The notes under the pieces are model-generated. The model was not told the origin of the DNA. It saw only the letters and a list, made by a program, of their open reading frames with translations, and searched no databases. This document shows positions 26,726 through 36,780 of a stretch of DNA of 64,000 bases, piece after piece (position 1 is the stretch's first letter; each line of letters begins with the position of its first letter). Both the position numbers and the translations under genes were made by a program. The stretch is taken from assembly GCF_003287405.1 (NCBI RefSeq), contig NZ_PRLD01000003.1:186001-250000 (forward strand). The letters run 5' to 3'. Origin of the DNA: Faecalibacterium prausnitzii. Its GTDB lineage: Bacteria > Bacillota > Clostridia > Oscillospirales > Ruminococcaceae.

Positions 26726-28717
26726 ATGGCAAAAAAACAGGAATATGGCAACGAGAGCATTACCTCGTTAAAGGGTGCCGACCGTGTGCGCAAGCGCCCG
26801 GCGGTCATCTTTGGCTCGGACGGCGTGGAGGGCTGTGCCCACTCGATCTTTGAGATCGTGTCCAACTCCATTGATGAAGCCCGCGACGGCCACGGCGATA
26901 CCATCAACGTGACCCGCTGCAAGGACGGCAGCGTCATCGTGGAGGATTTTGGCCGCGGTATGCCCGTGGACTGGAACAACGGCGAAGGTCGCTTCAACTG
27001 GGAGCTGCTGTTCTGCGAGATGTACGCGGGCGGCAAGTACGGCGAGGGCGAGGATAACTACGAGTTCAGCCTTGGCCTGAACGGTCTGGGTCTGTGCGCT
27101 ACCCAGTATGCATCGGCGTGGATGACAGCCGACATCTACCGCGACAGTTACCACTACCATCTGGACTTTAAAAAGGGCGAGAACGTAGGCGGCCTGCAAA
27201 AGGAGCCCTACAAGGGACGCCGCACCGGCAGTATCATCCACTGGAAGCCGGACGATGAGGTGTTTACCGATATCGATGTGCCCGGCAGCTACTATAAGGA
27301 TGTGCTGCGCCGTCAGGCTGTGGTCAACGCCGGGCTTACCCTCAACTTTACCGATGAAAAGGAAAAAGACCCCGCCACCGGCAAGCCGTGGCACGAGAGC
27401 TGGTGCTACCAGAACGGCATTGCGGACTATGTGGCAGAAGTAGCAGGGGAGGACACCCTGACCCCGGTGTTCAGCTGCGAGAGCGAGGCCGTGGGCCGCG
27501 ACCGCGAGGATCAGCCGGACTACAAGGTGCGCATGGGTGCGGCTTTTTGCTTCTCTAATAAGGTACAGCTGCTGGAATACTACCACAACTCCTCGTGGCT
27601 GGAGCACGGCGGCAGCCCGGAACACGCGGTGCGCACCGCCTTTGTCTACCAGATCAACAAGTACCTGAAGGAAAAGAATCTGTACAAAAAGGGCGAGAGC
27701 GCCATCAGCTTTCAGGACGTGCAGGACTGTCTGGTGTATGTATCCTCCAGCTTTTCCACCCGCACCAGCTACGAGAACCAGACAAAAAAGGCCATCACCA
27801 ATAAATTTGTCTCGCAGGCCATGACCGACTTCCTCAAGCATTATCTGGAAGTGTATTTTCTGGAAAAGCCGGAGGAAGCCCAGAAGATCTGCCAGCAGGT
27901 GCTGGTGAACAAGCAGAGCCGCGAGCACGCGGAAAAAACGCGTCAGAGCATCAAAAAGACGCTCTCTACGCAAATCGACTTAGCCAACCGCGTGCAGAAG
28001 TTTGTGGACTGCCGCACCCGGGACGCCGCCCGCCGCGAGCTGTATATCGTGGAGGGCGACTCGGCTATGGGCGCGGTCAAGTCCAGCCGGGACAGTGAAT
28101 ATCAGGCCATCATGCCTATCCGCGGCAAGATTTTGAACTGCCTGAAGGCGGATTATGCCCGCATCTTCAAGTCGGACGTCATCGTAGACCTGATCAAGGT
28201 GATGGGCTGCGGCGTGGAGCTGGGCGGCAAGCACAACAAGGAACTGGCTACCTTTAACCTCGAAAACCTGCGGTTCAACAAGATCGTCATCTGTACCGAT
28301 GCCGATGTGGACGGCTACCAGATCCGCACCCTTGTGCTGACCATGCTCTACCGCCTTACCCCCACCCTGATCAATAAGGGCTATGTGTATATCGCGGAGT
28401 CGCCTTTGTACGAGATCACCACGAAGGACCGCACTTATTTTGCTTATACCGAGCCGGAAAAGGCCGCTTTTCTGGAAAAGATCGGGGACAAAAAATACAC
28501 CATCCAGCGCTCCAAAGGCTTGGGCGAGAACGACCCCGAGATGATGTGGCTGACCACCATGAACCCGGAAAGCCGCCGTCTTATCAAAGTAATGCCCACC
28601 GATGTGATGCAGACCGCGCAGGTGTTCGATATCCTGCTGGGCGACAATCTGGCAGGCCGCAAGGAGCATATCGCTCAGCACGGCGCAGAGTATCTGGATG
28701 ATCTGGACGTGAGCTGA
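26726..28717 (+). CDS. Divergent type IIA DNA topoisomerase ATPase subunit (GyrB/ParE family)
   Basis: ATP-hydrolysing subunit, 663 residues: GHKL ATPase with IFEIVSNSIDEA and VEDFGRGMPV, a transducer domain, TOPRIM with EGDSAMGA and DADVDGYQIR (metal-binding Glu and Asp-x-Asp kept), and a C-terminal PRGLGE-like block (RSKGLGENDPEMMW). Several normally fixed blocks differ, e.g. SLGLNGLGLCATQYAS where GyrB has GGLHGVGASVVNALS. This suggests a second, topoisomerase IV-like pair rather than the housekeeping gyrase. The ATG at 26726 follows GGGAGGA. Confidence 0.85.
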   Translation: MAKKQEYGNESITSLKGADRVRKRPAVIFGSDGVEGCAHSIFEIVSNSIDEARDGHGDTINVTRCKDGSVIVEDFGRGMPVDWNNGEGRFNWELLFCEMYAGGKYGEGEDNYEFSLGLNGLGLCATQYASAWMTADIYRDSYHYHLDFKKGENVGGLQKEPYKGRRTGSIIHWKPDDEVFTDIDVPGSYYKDVLRRQAVVNAGLTLNFTDEKEKDPATGKPWHESWCYQNGIADYVAEVAGEDTLTPVFSCESEAVGRDREDQPDYKVRMGAAFCFSNKVQLLEYYHNSSWLEHGGSPEHAVRTAFVYQINKYLKEKNLYKKGESAISFQDVQDCLVYVSSSFSTRTSYENQTKKAITNKFVSQAMTDFLKHYLEVYFLEKPEEAQKICQQVLVNKQSREHAEKTRQSIKKTLSTQIDLANRVQKFVDCRTRDAARRELYIVEGDSAMGAVKSSRDSEYQAIMPIRGKILNCLKADYARIFKSDVIVDLIKVMGCGVELGGKHNKELATFNLENLRFNKIVICTDADVDGYQIRTLVLTMLYRLTPTLINKGYVYIAESPLYEITTKDRTYFAYTEPEKAAFLEKIGDKKYTIQRSKGLGENDPEMMWLTTMNPESRRLIKVMPTDVMQTAQVFDILLGDNLAGRKEHIAQHGAEYLDDLDVS

Positions 28718-28729
28718 GAGATCGACGGC

Positions 28730-28871
28730 CTCGCCCTCTCCGTCTGCTCACTTTGTTCGCATCCACCTCTCCCAAAGGGAGAGGCCTTGGCAAAAAGATG
28801 AACTTTGCGTGGACTGCCAAGGGCTCCCCCTTTGGGGGAGCTGCCGAGCAAAGCGAGGCTGAGAGGGCGAG
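28730..28871. repeat. Palindromic interspersed repeat A, copy 2
   Basis: Same element as 6236-6369: CTCGCCCTCTC (28730-28740) and GAGAGGGCGAG (28861-28871) ends, with internal CTCTCCCAAAGGGAGAG and GGCTCCCCCTTTGGGGGAGC. Here it lies between the two topoisomerase genes, separating their reading frames by 200 bases. Confidence 0.75.
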
Positions 28872-28917
28872 CTTGTTTGCCGAAAAAGAACAGGCGTAAT
28901 AAACAAGAGGAACTGTA

Positions 28918-31167
28918 ATGGCAAAAAAATCGACCAAGAAAACCTTAAAGCCGGTGCGCCCGCAGCTGGGCGACGGCGTTGAAATTTTAAATGCAGGCAG
29001 TGTGCTGGAAGATCCCATTACCCGCACGCTGGAAACCAACTATATGCCCTATGCCATGAGCGTCATCGTCAGCCGCGCGCTGCCGGAGATCGACGGCTTC
29101 AAGCCGGCGCACCGCAAGCTGCTGTACACCATGTACGAGATGGGTCTGCTCAAGGGCGCACGCACAAAGTCCGCCAACATCGTGGGCAGCACCATGCACC
29201 TGAACCCCCACGGCGATGCCGCCATCTACGACACTATGGTGCGCATGGGCCGCGGCAACGAGAGCCTGCTGGTGCCCTTTGTGGACAGCAAGGGCAACTT
29301 TGGCAAGGCGTACAGCCGCGATATGTCCTGCGCTGCTGCCCGTTACACCGAAGCAAAGCTGGAAGGCGTGTGCGAGGAGCTGTTCCGGGATATCGACAAA
29401 GAAACCGTGGACTTTGTGCCCAACTACGACAGCACCACCACCGAACCCACCCTGCTGCCGGTCACTTTCCCCACCATTCTGGCAAACAATACGCTGGGCA
29501 TCGCGGTGGGCATGGCCTGCAATATCTGTTCCTTCAATCTGGCAGAGCTGTGCGCCACCACCGTGGCGCTGATGAAGGACGAGCACCACGATATCGGCAC
29601 CACCATGCCCGCCCCGGACTTTGTGGGCGGCGGCCAGATTTTGTATGATGAAGCGCAGATGCGTGAAATTTACGAGAACGGCCGCGGCAGCGTAAAGGTG
29701 CGCGCCCGCTACAATGCAGTGCCGGGCGAAAATATGATCGAGGTCACCCAGATCCCGCCCACCACCACGGTGGAAGCCATCATGGACAAGATCGCAGAGC
29801 TGGTCAAGACCGGCAAGGTCAAGGAGATCAGCGATATGCGCGATGAGACCGACCTGAACGGCCTGAAGCTGACGCTGGATCTCAAGCGCGGCGTGGATGC
29901 CGACAAGCTGATGGCAAAGCTGTTCAAGGCCACCCCGCTGGAGGACAGCTTCAGCTGCAACTTCAACATTCTGGTGTCCGGTCAGCCCCGGGTCATGGGC
30001 GTGCGGGAGATTTTGAAGGAGTGGACGGCCTTCCGCGTTGAGTGCGTGCGCCGCCGCACCTACTATGATCTGCACGGCAAGGAAAAGCGGCTGCACCTGC
30101 TGCAGGGTCTTGCCGCCATTTTGCTGGATATCGACAAGGCCATCCGCATCATCCGCACTACCGAGGAGGAGACCGAGGTGGTGCCCAACCTGATGATCGG
30201 CTTTGGCATTGATGAAGTGCAGGCAGACTATGTGGCAGAAATCAAACTGCGCCATTTGAACCGGGAATACATCCTCAAGCGCACCGGTGAGATCGAGCAG
30301 CTGGAAAAGGATATTGCCGACCTGAACGATGTGCTGGCAAAACCTGCCCGCATCCGCCGCATCATCATCAATGAACTGAACGATGTAGCGAAAAAATACG
30401 GCAAGCCCCGCTGCAGTGAGATCTTGTACGACCTGCCCGAGGAGGACGCTGCCGCCGAGGAAGAAGCTGTGCCGGACTACCCGGTGACCGTGTTCTTTAC
30501 CCGGGAGGGCTACTTTAAAAAGATCCCGCCCCAGAGCCTGCGCACCGCCGGTGCGCACAAGCTGAAGGAGGGTGACGAGATCATCCAGCAGCTGGAGACC
30601 CGAAACAACGTAGAAGCGCTGTTCTTCACCGACAAGCAGCAGGTGTACAAGGTGCGTCTGGCAGAATTGGAGGACGGCAAGGTAGCGCAGATGGGCATCT
30701 TCATCCCGGGACGGCTGGGCATGGACGAGGGCGAAAACGTGCTGAGCATGGTCATTACCGGCGATTACAGCGGTTTTATGCTGTTCTTCTTTGCCAGCGG
30801 TAAGTGCGCAAAGATCCCCCTCAGCTCCTACGCCACCAAGCAGAACCGCCGCAAGCTGCTGAAGGCTTACAGCGATAAGGAACCGCTTGCCTTGATGCTC
30901 TACCTGCCGGAGGAGACCGAACTTGCCATCCGCACCAGCGCCAGCCGGATGCTGCTGGTGGGCACGGCGCAAATCGCCGCCAAGACCACCCGCGACAGTC
31001 AGGGCGTGGCAGTGGTCACCCTGAAAAAGAACCAGACCATCGCCTCGGTGGTGCCGGCAGATACCTTGGAGCTGGCAAATCCCCACCGCTACCGCGTGCG
31101 CAGCCTGCCCGCCACCGGTGCGCTGATCCGCGCCGAGGACGAGGGCGAGCAGATGAGCCTGCTGTGA
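28918..31167 (+). CDS. Divergent type IIA DNA topoisomerase cleavage subunit (GyrA/ParC family)
   Basis: DNA breakage-reunion subunit, 749 residues. The winged-helix domain holds the catalytic Tyr in AAARYTEAKL. The quinolone-determining stretch reads NPHGDAAIYDTMVRM, so the residue equivalent to E. coli GyrA Ser83 is Ala. The coiled-coil region (about 440-480) is followed by a beta-pinwheel-like C-terminal domain lacking a clear GyrA box. That points to a ParC/topoisomerase IV type or divergent paralogue. It starts 200 bases after the partner gene, behind AAGAGGA. Confidence 0.85.
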   Translation: MAKKSTKKTLKPVRPQLGDGVEILNAGSVLEDPITRTLETNYMPYAMSVIVSRALPEIDGFKPAHRKLLYTMYEMGLLKGARTKSANIVGSTMHLNPHGDAAIYDTMVRMGRGNESLLVPFVDSKGNFGKAYSRDMSCAAARYTEAKLEGVCEELFRDIDKETVDFVPNYDSTTTEPTLLPVTFPTILANNTLGIAVGMACNICSFNLAELCATTVALMKDEHHDIGTTMPAPDFVGGGQILYDEAQMREIYENGRGSVKVRARYNAVPGENMIEVTQIPPTTTVEAIMDKIAELVKTGKVKEISDMRDETDLNGLKLTLDLKRGVDADKLMAKLFKATPLEDSFSCNFNILVSGQPRVMGVREILKEWTAFRVECVRRRTYYDLHGKEKRLHLLQGLAAILLDIDKAIRIIRTTEEETEVVPNLMIGFGIDEVQADYVAEIKLRHLNREYILKRTGEIEQLEKDIADLNDVLAKPARIRRIIINELNDVAKKYGKPRCSEILYDLPEEDAAAEEEAVPDYPVTVFFTREGYFKKIPPQSLRTAGAHKLKEGDEIIQQLETRNNVEALFFTDKQQVYKVRLAELEDGKVAQMGIFIPGRLGMDEGENVLSMVITGDYSGFMLFFFASGKCAKIPLSSYATKQNRRKLLKAYSDKEPLALMLYLPEETELAIRTSASRMLLVGTAQIAAKTTRDSQGVAVVTLKKNQTIASVVPADTLELANPHRYRVRSLPATGALIRAEDEGEQMSLL

Positions 31168-31172
31168 TGGCA

Positions 31173-31283
31173 GGCGGCGGAGAGCTTTCCTTCGCAAATG
31201 AGTCCGGAACCCCCTGTTCCGCCCCAGTGCTGCGCACCGGGGCCCCACTTCGCCGGAATTTGCGCAGGAAACTCCCCGCCGCC
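31173..31283. repeat. Long imperfect inverted repeat
   Basis: The left arm from 31173 (GGCGGCGGAGAGCTTTCC, then CGCAAAT) pairs with the right arm ending at 31283 (ATTTGCG, GGAAACTCCCCGCCGCC). The centre contains another hairpin, CCCCAGTGC/GCGCACCGGGG. The element is 111 bp, with no coding content, just after the topoisomerase operon. Confidence 0.65.
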
Positions 31284-31295
31284 TTTCCGAAAAGT

Positions 31296-31406
31296 CCTCT
31301 CCCATGAAAAAGTAACTCCGAAACGACCGCAGTCGTTTCGGAGTTACAAATTATAAAAAATTTTCCGCTGTTATTGTCAGAGCGAAGCGGAGACAAGTTT
31401 AAATCG
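31296..31406 (-). repeat. Repeat B, copy 3 (long form)
   Basis: Perfect arms GTAACTCCGAAACGA (31312-31326) and TCGTTTCGGAGTTAC (31333-31347) with loop CCGCAG. Upstream lies CCTCTCCCATGAAAA; downstream is the same conserved flank as copy 1 (AATTTTCCGCTG ... GCGGAG ... TTTAAATCG). Here it lies in the reverse orientation to both neighbouring genes. Confidence 0.7.
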
Positions 31407-31432
31407 TTTAAGCCTGAAAAGAGGAAGCTGTT

Positions 31433-31918
31433 ATGCAAAATATCGACCTGATCTGTGTGGGCAAGCTGAACGCCAAATATTTTGCCGAGGGCGTGGCAGA
31501 GTACCAGAAGCGTCTGGCGGCTTTTGCCGCCTTTCGCATCATTGAACTGCCGGAGGAAAAGATCGAGGAGAAAAACGCCTCGGACGCGGTGGTAAAAAAG
31601 GCGTTGGATAAGGAGGGAAAAGCCATCCTTTCCAATGTGCGCAAGGGGGCTGCCATTGTAGCCATGTGCATCGAGGGCAAACAGATCTCCTCCGACGAGC
31701 TGGCGCAGTTTCTGGCACAGCGTGCCGGCAGCGGGGCAGGGGACGTGGCCTTTGTTATCGGCTCGTCCCATGGCCTGTCCGAAGAGGTGAAAAAGGCCGC
31801 TGCCCTCAAGTTCAGCATGGGGCGCATCACCATGCCCCATCAGCTGGCGCGACTGGTGCTCACGGAGCAGATCTACCGCGCCTGCACCATCAATGCGGGC
31901 ATGAAGTACCACAAGTAA
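31433..31918 (+). CDS. rlmH: 23S rRNA (pseudouridine-1915 N3) methyltransferase RlmH
   Basis: SPOUT-class methyltransferase acting on helix 69 of assembled ribosomes. The 161 residues keep the SAM-binding knot FVIGSSHGLSEE and the C-terminal HQLARLVLTEQIYRACTINAGMKYHK-type block (shown in part, about residues 136-161). Length is typical. AAGAGGAAG precedes the ATG. Confidence 0.95.
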   Translation: MQNIDLICVGKLNAKYFAEGVAEYQKRLAAFAAFRIIELPEEKIEEKNASDAVVKKALDKEGKAILSNVRKGAAIVAMCIEGKQISSDELAQFLAQRAGSGAGDVAFVIGSSHGLSEEVKKAAALKFSMGRITMPHQLARLVLTEQIYRACTINAGMKYHK

Positions 31919-31930
31919 AATGGCTTTTTC

Positions 31931-31971
31931 GGCTCCCGGAGCGTTCGCAGGCGCTCCGGGAGCCCTTTTTG
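31931..31971 (+). terminator. Terminator after rlmH, related to repeat B
   Basis: Arms of 14 bases (GGCTCCCGGAGCGT, 31931-31944, and GCGCTCCGGGAGCC, 31951-31964) with loop TCGCAG, then CTTTTT. The design matches repeat B apart from one loop base. Confidence 0.8.
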
Positions 31972-32095
31972 CGGAAAAGTGTAGAATCTGCCGGAAAAGT
32001 AATTTTCTTCTTTTCTTTTGGAACAGTTTTTATTATACTGATAGCGTGGAGCATTCTATTACAAAAAGCAGCAAAAAACACAGGATGGAAGAACC

Positions 32096-32932
32096 ATGAA
32101 AAAACACAGAAGAGGACTGCGGCTGGCGGCCTGTTTGCTGACGCTGGCGATGTGCGTGGCGCTGCTTTGCAGCTGCGGGCGTACCGAAAAAACGGATGAC
32201 TATACGGCTGCAATGCCGGTCATTGTGGTGGGCAGCGATAACTACCCGCCCTTCAACTATATGGGCACGGACGGTGCGCCCACCGGCATTGACGTGGAAC
32301 TGGCCACCGAGGCGTTCGGGCGGCTGGGCTACCGGGCAAAATTTGTGACCATCGACTGGGAAAAGAAGAAGGAACTGGTGGAAAACGACACCATCGACTG
32401 CATCTGGGGCAGCTTTTCCATGGATGGCCGCGAGGAAGAATACCAATGGGCAGGGCCGTATCTGCACAGCCGTCAGGTGGTGGCGGTGCGCTCCGATAGC
32501 GACATCCGCACCCTGCAGGATCTGGCCGGTAAGGTGGTGGCGGTGCAGTCCACCACAAAGCCGGAGGAACTGTTTTTGAATGCGGAGCAGAATGGTCTGC
32601 CCCGGCTGCGCAGGCTGTATTCCCTGCAGAACCGGGATCTGCTCTACACCACCCTGCTCAAAGGCTACGCGGACGCCTTAGCCGCCCACGAAAGCGCCAT
32701 CCGGCAGTTCATGAAGGATTACAGCGTTGAATACCGCATTCTGGACGAGCCGTTGATGACGGCGCGGCTGGGCGTTGCCTTTGCCAAAGAGCGCGGCGAT
32801 GACCTGCCGCAGCAGCTGACGGAGGTTTTTCAGGAGATGCTGACAGATGGCACCGTCCGGCAGATCGTGAGCCGCTATCTGGACGACCCCGAGCACTATC
32901 TGGATGGACTGGAGGACAGTACCCATGCATGA
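32096..32932 (+). CDS. Family 3 solute-binding lipoprotein, likely a sensor partner
   Basis: Extracytoplasmic solute-binding protein (amino-acid type, SBP_bac_3), 278 residues. A lipoprotein signal with Cys in ALLCSCG, then VIVVGSDNYPPFNYMGTDGAPTGIDVELA and IDCIWGSFSMDGREEEYQWAGPY, the usual ligand-pocket blocks of the family. No permease or ATPase gene is nearby. Instead its last 8 bases overlap a hybrid histidine kinase gene, so it more likely presents a ligand to the kinase than feeds a transporter. Confidence 0.82.
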   Translation: MKKHRRGLRLAACLLTLAMCVALLCSCGRTEKTDDYTAAMPVIVVGSDNYPPFNYMGTDGAPTGIDVELATEAFGRLGYRAKFVTIDWEKKKELVENDTIDCIWGSFSMDGREEEYQWAGPYLHSRQVVAVRSDSDIRTLQDLAGKVVAVQSTTKPEELFLNAEQNGLPRLRRLYSLQNRDLLYTTLLKGYADALAAHESAIRQFMKDYSVEYRILDEPLMTARLGVAFAKERGDDLPQQLTEVFQEMLTDGTVRQIVSRYLDDPEHYLDGLEDSTHA

Positions 32933-35129
32933 CGGAATGGAAAAGAGCCAGAGTATTTTCAACCGGAAGCAGTTCATCATGGTGTGTGCACTTGCGGGAC
33001 TGTTGCTGCTGGGCGGCGTGCTGGGGGTCTCGGCGCACAGCGACCTGCAAAATGCAGAAAAGCAGTTTGAGGATACCATCAGCTATGTTAAGGAGCAGTG
33101 CACCGGTTACGACAACCTGAACCTTGCCACGGAGACCAAAAGCCTGATGCGGATGATGGAAAACGCCCAGCATCTGTGCAGAGAGATCGCGCACGACCGG
33201 CAGGATGACCCCGCGCGGGTACTGGACGATGCCGCTATGGTGGAATATCTGCGGGACTATACCCTCAGCGGCGCACTGGTGCTTTCAACAGAGGGCAAAA
33301 TTTTGTGCGCAGCCTCACAGGATGGCCGGACGGCTGACCTGCAGGTCCGGGAACAGATGGAAGCGCAGCTGGCCGGTTCTATCGTGCTGAAGGTGGCCGA
33401 CCACCCGGAGCAGGTCTACGCCGGGCGGTCGGAAAATGAGGATGGCTCCTATGTAGACACCGCAGCCTGCGCCCGGAAGGACGGGGACGGGGTGCTTGTG
33501 GTGTACTACCGCACCACGGCAGAATATGTACGCAATTACAACCTTTCCTACCAGAACTGCGTGCAGGGCTATAACCCCGCCGTGGACGGCACCATCGTGG
33601 TGACCCGGGGCGACCGCATCGTGGCCAGCAACGACACCTCTTTGCTGGATACCACCGTGGACGATAACCCCACCCTTTCTGCCTTAAAAGCGCGCAGCAC
33701 CGACGGCGGCATGATCCATGTGCACAGCACCACCGGGCAGCAGTACGCTTACGGCATCGTGGGGCAGGGGCGCAGTTTTTACATCTATGTCTACCGCCCG
33801 GAGCGAGAAGTATATGTTTCCACCATGCGCAATGTGAGCATGGCTGCCTTTACCTACATGGTTCTCCTGTTTTTGCTGCAATTGCTGCGCGGCAAGACCG
33901 ACCAGCGCTACCGGGAGCAGCAGCTGCGCCAGGAGCAGGAGTACCAAAAGACCCTCAAGGCGGCTGCGCTGAAGGCGGAGAGCGCAAACCTTGCCAAGAC
34001 CGAGTTTTTGCAGCGCATGAGCCACGATATCCGCACCCCCATCAACGGCATCCGGGGCATGGTGGAGATCGGTGACCGCTGCCCGGAGGATATGGCACGG
34101 CAGGCCGACTGCCGCAAAAAGATCTGGGAGGCATCCACCCTGCTGCTGGAGCTGGTGAACGAGGTGCTGGACATGGGCAAGCTGGAGTCCGGCGAGGTGG
34201 TGCTGGAAAGCGTGCCCTTTGATCTGCCCGAGCTGATGCACGAGATCACGGACGTGCTGGAAAAACAGGCGGCAGAGCGCGGCATCGTGCTGCACCGGGA
34301 ATACGGAAAGCTGCCGCATCCCCGGCTGGTGGGCAGCCCGCTGCACGTCAAGCGGCTGCTGATGAATGTGCTCAGCAACGCCATCAAGTATAACCGGGAC
34401 AAGGGTCGTGTGATGCTGGACTGCTTTGAGTTGAGCTGCACCGGGGACAAGGTGCAGATCTGCTTTGTCTGCGCGGACACCGGCATCGGCATGAGCGAAG
34501 AGTTCCAGAAGCGGATGTTCGAACCCTTCACGCAGGAGAATGCCGGGGCGCGTTCGGTATACGGCGGCACCGGCCTTGGAATGTCCATTACCAAAAGCCT
34601 TGTGGATAAAATGGGCGGCACCATCGGGGTGGAAAGCCGGCAGGGCGTGGGCACCACCTACACCATCACCCTGCCCTTTGTCATCGACAGCACCGAAGCC
34701 GCAGAGCCGGAGCAGCAGCAGACAGACCTTGCCGTGCTGCAGGGACAGCGGGTGCTGCTGGCCGAGGACAACGCCCTGAACATGGAGATCATGGAGTTTT
34801 TGCTGAACGAGGTGGGCATAAAGGTGACCAAAGCCGCCGACGGACAGCAGGCGGTGGAAGCCTTTGCAGCCTCGCCGGTGGGCGGCTTTGACGCCATCCT
34901 GATGGACGTGATGATGCCGGTGCGGGACGGCCACGAGGCTACCCGCGCTATCCGCGCCATGGACCGCCCGGACGCAAAGACCATCCCCATTTTTGCCATG
35001 ACGGCAAACGCCTTTACAGAGGACCGCCGCAAGGCGCTGGAATCCGGCATGAACGAGCACCTGCCTAAACCAATCGACCCGGATGCCCTGTACCGCCTGC
35101 TGGTAAAATACCTGACAGAGCGCGGCTGA
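32925..35129 (+). CDS. Hybrid histidine kinase with receiver domain
   Basis: Membrane sensor kinase, 734 residues: membrane segment at about 20-40, an extracytoplasmic sensor region (about 41-300), a second membrane segment (about 303-322), HisKA with His367 in RMSHDIRTP, HATPase_c with [10 protein letters not shown] and GGTGLGMSI, and a C-terminal receiver with Asp661 in ILMDVMMP and Lys in LPKPI. There is no HPt or DNA-binding output domain and no response regulator beside it. The ATG at 32925 has GGAGG 9 bases upstream and overlaps the lipoprotein stop. Confidence 0.9.
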   Translation: MHDGMEKSQSIFNRKQFIMVCALAGLLLLGGVLGVSAHSDLQNAEKQFEDTISYVKEQCTGYDNLNLATETKSLMRMMENAQHLCREIAHDRQDDPARVLDDAAMVEYLRDYTLSGALVLSTEGKILCAASQDGRTADLQVREQMEAQLAGSIVLKVADHPEQVYAGRSENEDGSYVDTAACARKDGDGVLVVYYRTTAEYVRNYNLSYQNCVQGYNPAVDGTIVVTRGDRIVASNDTSLLDTTVDDNPTLSALKARSTDGGMIHVHSTTGQQYAYGIVGQGRSFYIYVYRPEREVYVSTMRNVSMAAFTYMVLLFLLQLLRGKTDQRYREQQLRQEQEYQKTLKAAALKAESANLAKTEFLQRMSHDIRTPINGIRGMVEIGDRCPEDMARQADCRKKIWEASTLLLELVNEVLDMGKLESGEVVLESVPFDLPELMHEITDVLEKQAAERGIVLHREYGKLPHPRLVGSPLHVKRLLMNVLSNAIKYNRDKGRVMLDCFELSCTGDKVQICFVCADTGIGMSEEFQKRMFEPFTQENAGARSVYGGTGLGMSITKSLVDKMGGTIGVESRQGVGTTYTITLPFVIDSTEAAEPEQQQTDLAVLQGQRVLLAEDNALNMEIMEFLLNEVGIKVTKAADGQQAVEAFAASPVGGFDAILMDVMMPVRDGHEATRAIRAMDRPDAKTIPIFAMTANAFTEDRRKALESGMNEHLPKPIDPDALYRLLVKYLTERG

Positions 35130-35143
35130 ACTGTTTGCCGGGC

Positions 35144-35172
35144 TTTACAAGCGGGGCAAAACATGGTACAGT
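35144..35172 (+). promoter_or_regulatory. Promoter of glyS
   Basis: TTTACA (35144-35149), a 17-base spacer and TACAGT (35167-35172). The leader of about 110 bases has a GCTTGCG/CGCAAGC hairpin but no T-box motif. Confidence 0.6.
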
Positions 35173-35284
35173 AAATATACTGTGCTTGCGCAAGCCGCAA
35201 GCACGCCCGGCGGTGGGGAAAGCCGCCGGAACACAACACGATACGACACGGCAAACCAGCCGCGGACGGAAAGGATGTACTACA

Positions 35285-36706
35285 ATGGAACAGAGCGAAA
35301 AGACCCTTGACATGATCGTCAATCTCTGCAAGAACCGTGGTTATGTGTTCCCCGGTTCCGAGATCTACGGCGGTCTGGCCAACAGCTGGGACTACGGCCC
35401 CCTTGGTGTGGAGTTCAAGAACAACGTCAAAAAGGCATGGCTGAAAAAGTTTGTGCAGGAAAGCCCCTATAACGTGGGTTTGGATGCTGCCATCATCATG
35501 AACCCCCAGACATGGGTGACCACCGGCCATGTGTCCAGCTTCTCGGACCCCCTGCTGGACTGCCGCGCCTGCAAGGCACGCCACCGCGCCGACAAGCTGA
35601 TCGGGGAAGAGCACCCCGAGGTGAATGTGGATGCCATGAGCTTTGACGAGATGGACGCTTTCATCGCAGAGCACGAGGATATCGTCTGCCCCGTGTGCGG
35701 CAAGCACGATTTTACCCCCATCCGCAAGTTCAACCTGATGTTCAAGACCGCTATCGGTGTGACCGAGGATAGCTCTTCCACCTGCTATCTGCGTCCCGAG
35801 ACCGCACAGGGCATCTTTGTCAACTTTGCCAACATCCAGCGCACCACCCGCCGCAAGCTGCCCTTCGGTGTGTGTCAGGTGGGCAAGGCCTTCCGCAACG
35901 AGATCACCCCGGGCAACTTCACCTTCCGCACCCGCGAATTCGAGCAGATGGAGTGTGAGTTCTTCTGCAAGCCCGGCACCGATCTGGACTGGTTCGCTTA
36001 CTGGAAGGACTACTGCGAGAACTGGCTGCTGAGCCTTGGCATCAAGAAGGAGCACCTGCGCCTGCGTGACCACGAGCCTGCAGAGCTGGCCTTCTACAGC
36101 CGTGCTACCACTGATATCGAGTATGCCTTCCCGTTCACCGACTGGGGCGAGCTGTGGGGCATTGCAGACCGTACCAACTACGACCTGACCCGCCATCAGG
36201 AGGCTTCCGGCAAGAGTCTGGAGTACTTCGACAGCGAGACCAACGAGCACTACATCCCCTACGTCATCGAGCCTTCTCTGGGCTGCGACCGCGTGGCGCT
36301 GGCCTTCCTGTGCGAGGCCTACGACGAGGAGCACCTGACCGACAGCAAGGGCAAGGAGGATGTCCGCACCGTGCTGCGTCTGCATCCTGCTCTGGCTCCC
36401 TACAAGTGCGCCGTGCTGCCCCTGAGCAAGAAATTGGGCGAGAAGGCCATGGAGATCCGCAACGAGCTGAGCAAGTACTTCATGGTGGATTACGACGATA
36501 CCGGTTCTATCGGCAAGCGTTACCGCCGCGAGGACGAGATCGGCACTCCGTTCTGCGTCACTGTGGACTTTGACACTGTGGGCGACGAGGCCAAGGGCAT
36601 TGCTGCCGACAACTGCGTCACCGTCCGTGACCGCGACACCATGGAGCAGGTGCGTATGCCCATCAGCGAGCTGAAGAGCTACATCGAGAGCAAGATCGAG
36701 TTCTAA
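35285..36706 (+). CDS. glyS: Glycine-tRNA ligase (alpha2 type)
   Basis: Class II synthetase of 473 residues, the homodimeric bacterial/eukaryotic-type GlyRS rather than the alpha2beta2 GlyQ/GlyS form. Seen: [20 protein letters not shown] at the N-terminus, motif 2 with [20 protein letters not shown], motif 3 with [12 protein letters not shown] and a C-terminal anticodon-binding domain ([13 protein letters not shown]). CxxC pairs (CRAC, CPVC) are present in the insertion. The ATG at 35285 follows GGAAAGGA. Confidence 0.95.
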   Translation: MEQSEKTLDMIVNLCKNRGYVFPGSEIYGGLANSWDYGPLGVEFKNNVKKAWLKKFVQESPYNVGLDAAIIMNPQTWVTTGHVSSFSDPLLDCRACKARHRADKLIGEEHPEVNVDAMSFDEMDAFIAEHEDIVCPVCGKHDFTPIRKFNLMFKTAIGVTEDSSSTCYLRPETAQGIFVNFANIQRTTRRKLPFGVCQVGKAFRNEITPGNFTFRTREFEQMECEFFCKPGTDLDWFAYWKDYCENWLLSLGIKKEHLRLRDHEPAELAFYSRATTDIEYAFPFTDWGELWGIADRTNYDLTRHQEASGKSLEYFDSETNEHYIPYVIEPSLGCDRVALAFLCEAYDEEHLTDSKGKEDVRTVLRLHPALAPYKCAVLPLSKKLGEKAMEIRNELSKYFMVDYDDTGSIGKRYRREDEIGTPFCVTVDFDTVGDEAKGIAADNCVTVRDRDTMEQVRMPISELKSYIESKIEF

Positions 36707-36728
36707 AAAATACACTGTTACGCAAAAA

Positions 36729-36764
36729 GCAGCCCCGCCGGAGCACCGGCGGGGCTGCTTTTTT
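36729..36764 (+). terminator. Terminator after glyS
   Basis: A perfect 13-bp stem GCAGCCCCGCCGG (36729-36741) with its complement (36746-36758), loop AGCA, then T6. Confidence 0.9.
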
Positions 36765-36780
36765 GCGTTGTGACGCCTGA

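Noticed and set aside
35150-35284. T-box leader for glyS
   Set aside because: No AGGGTGGNACCGCG-like motif and no terminator in the leader.
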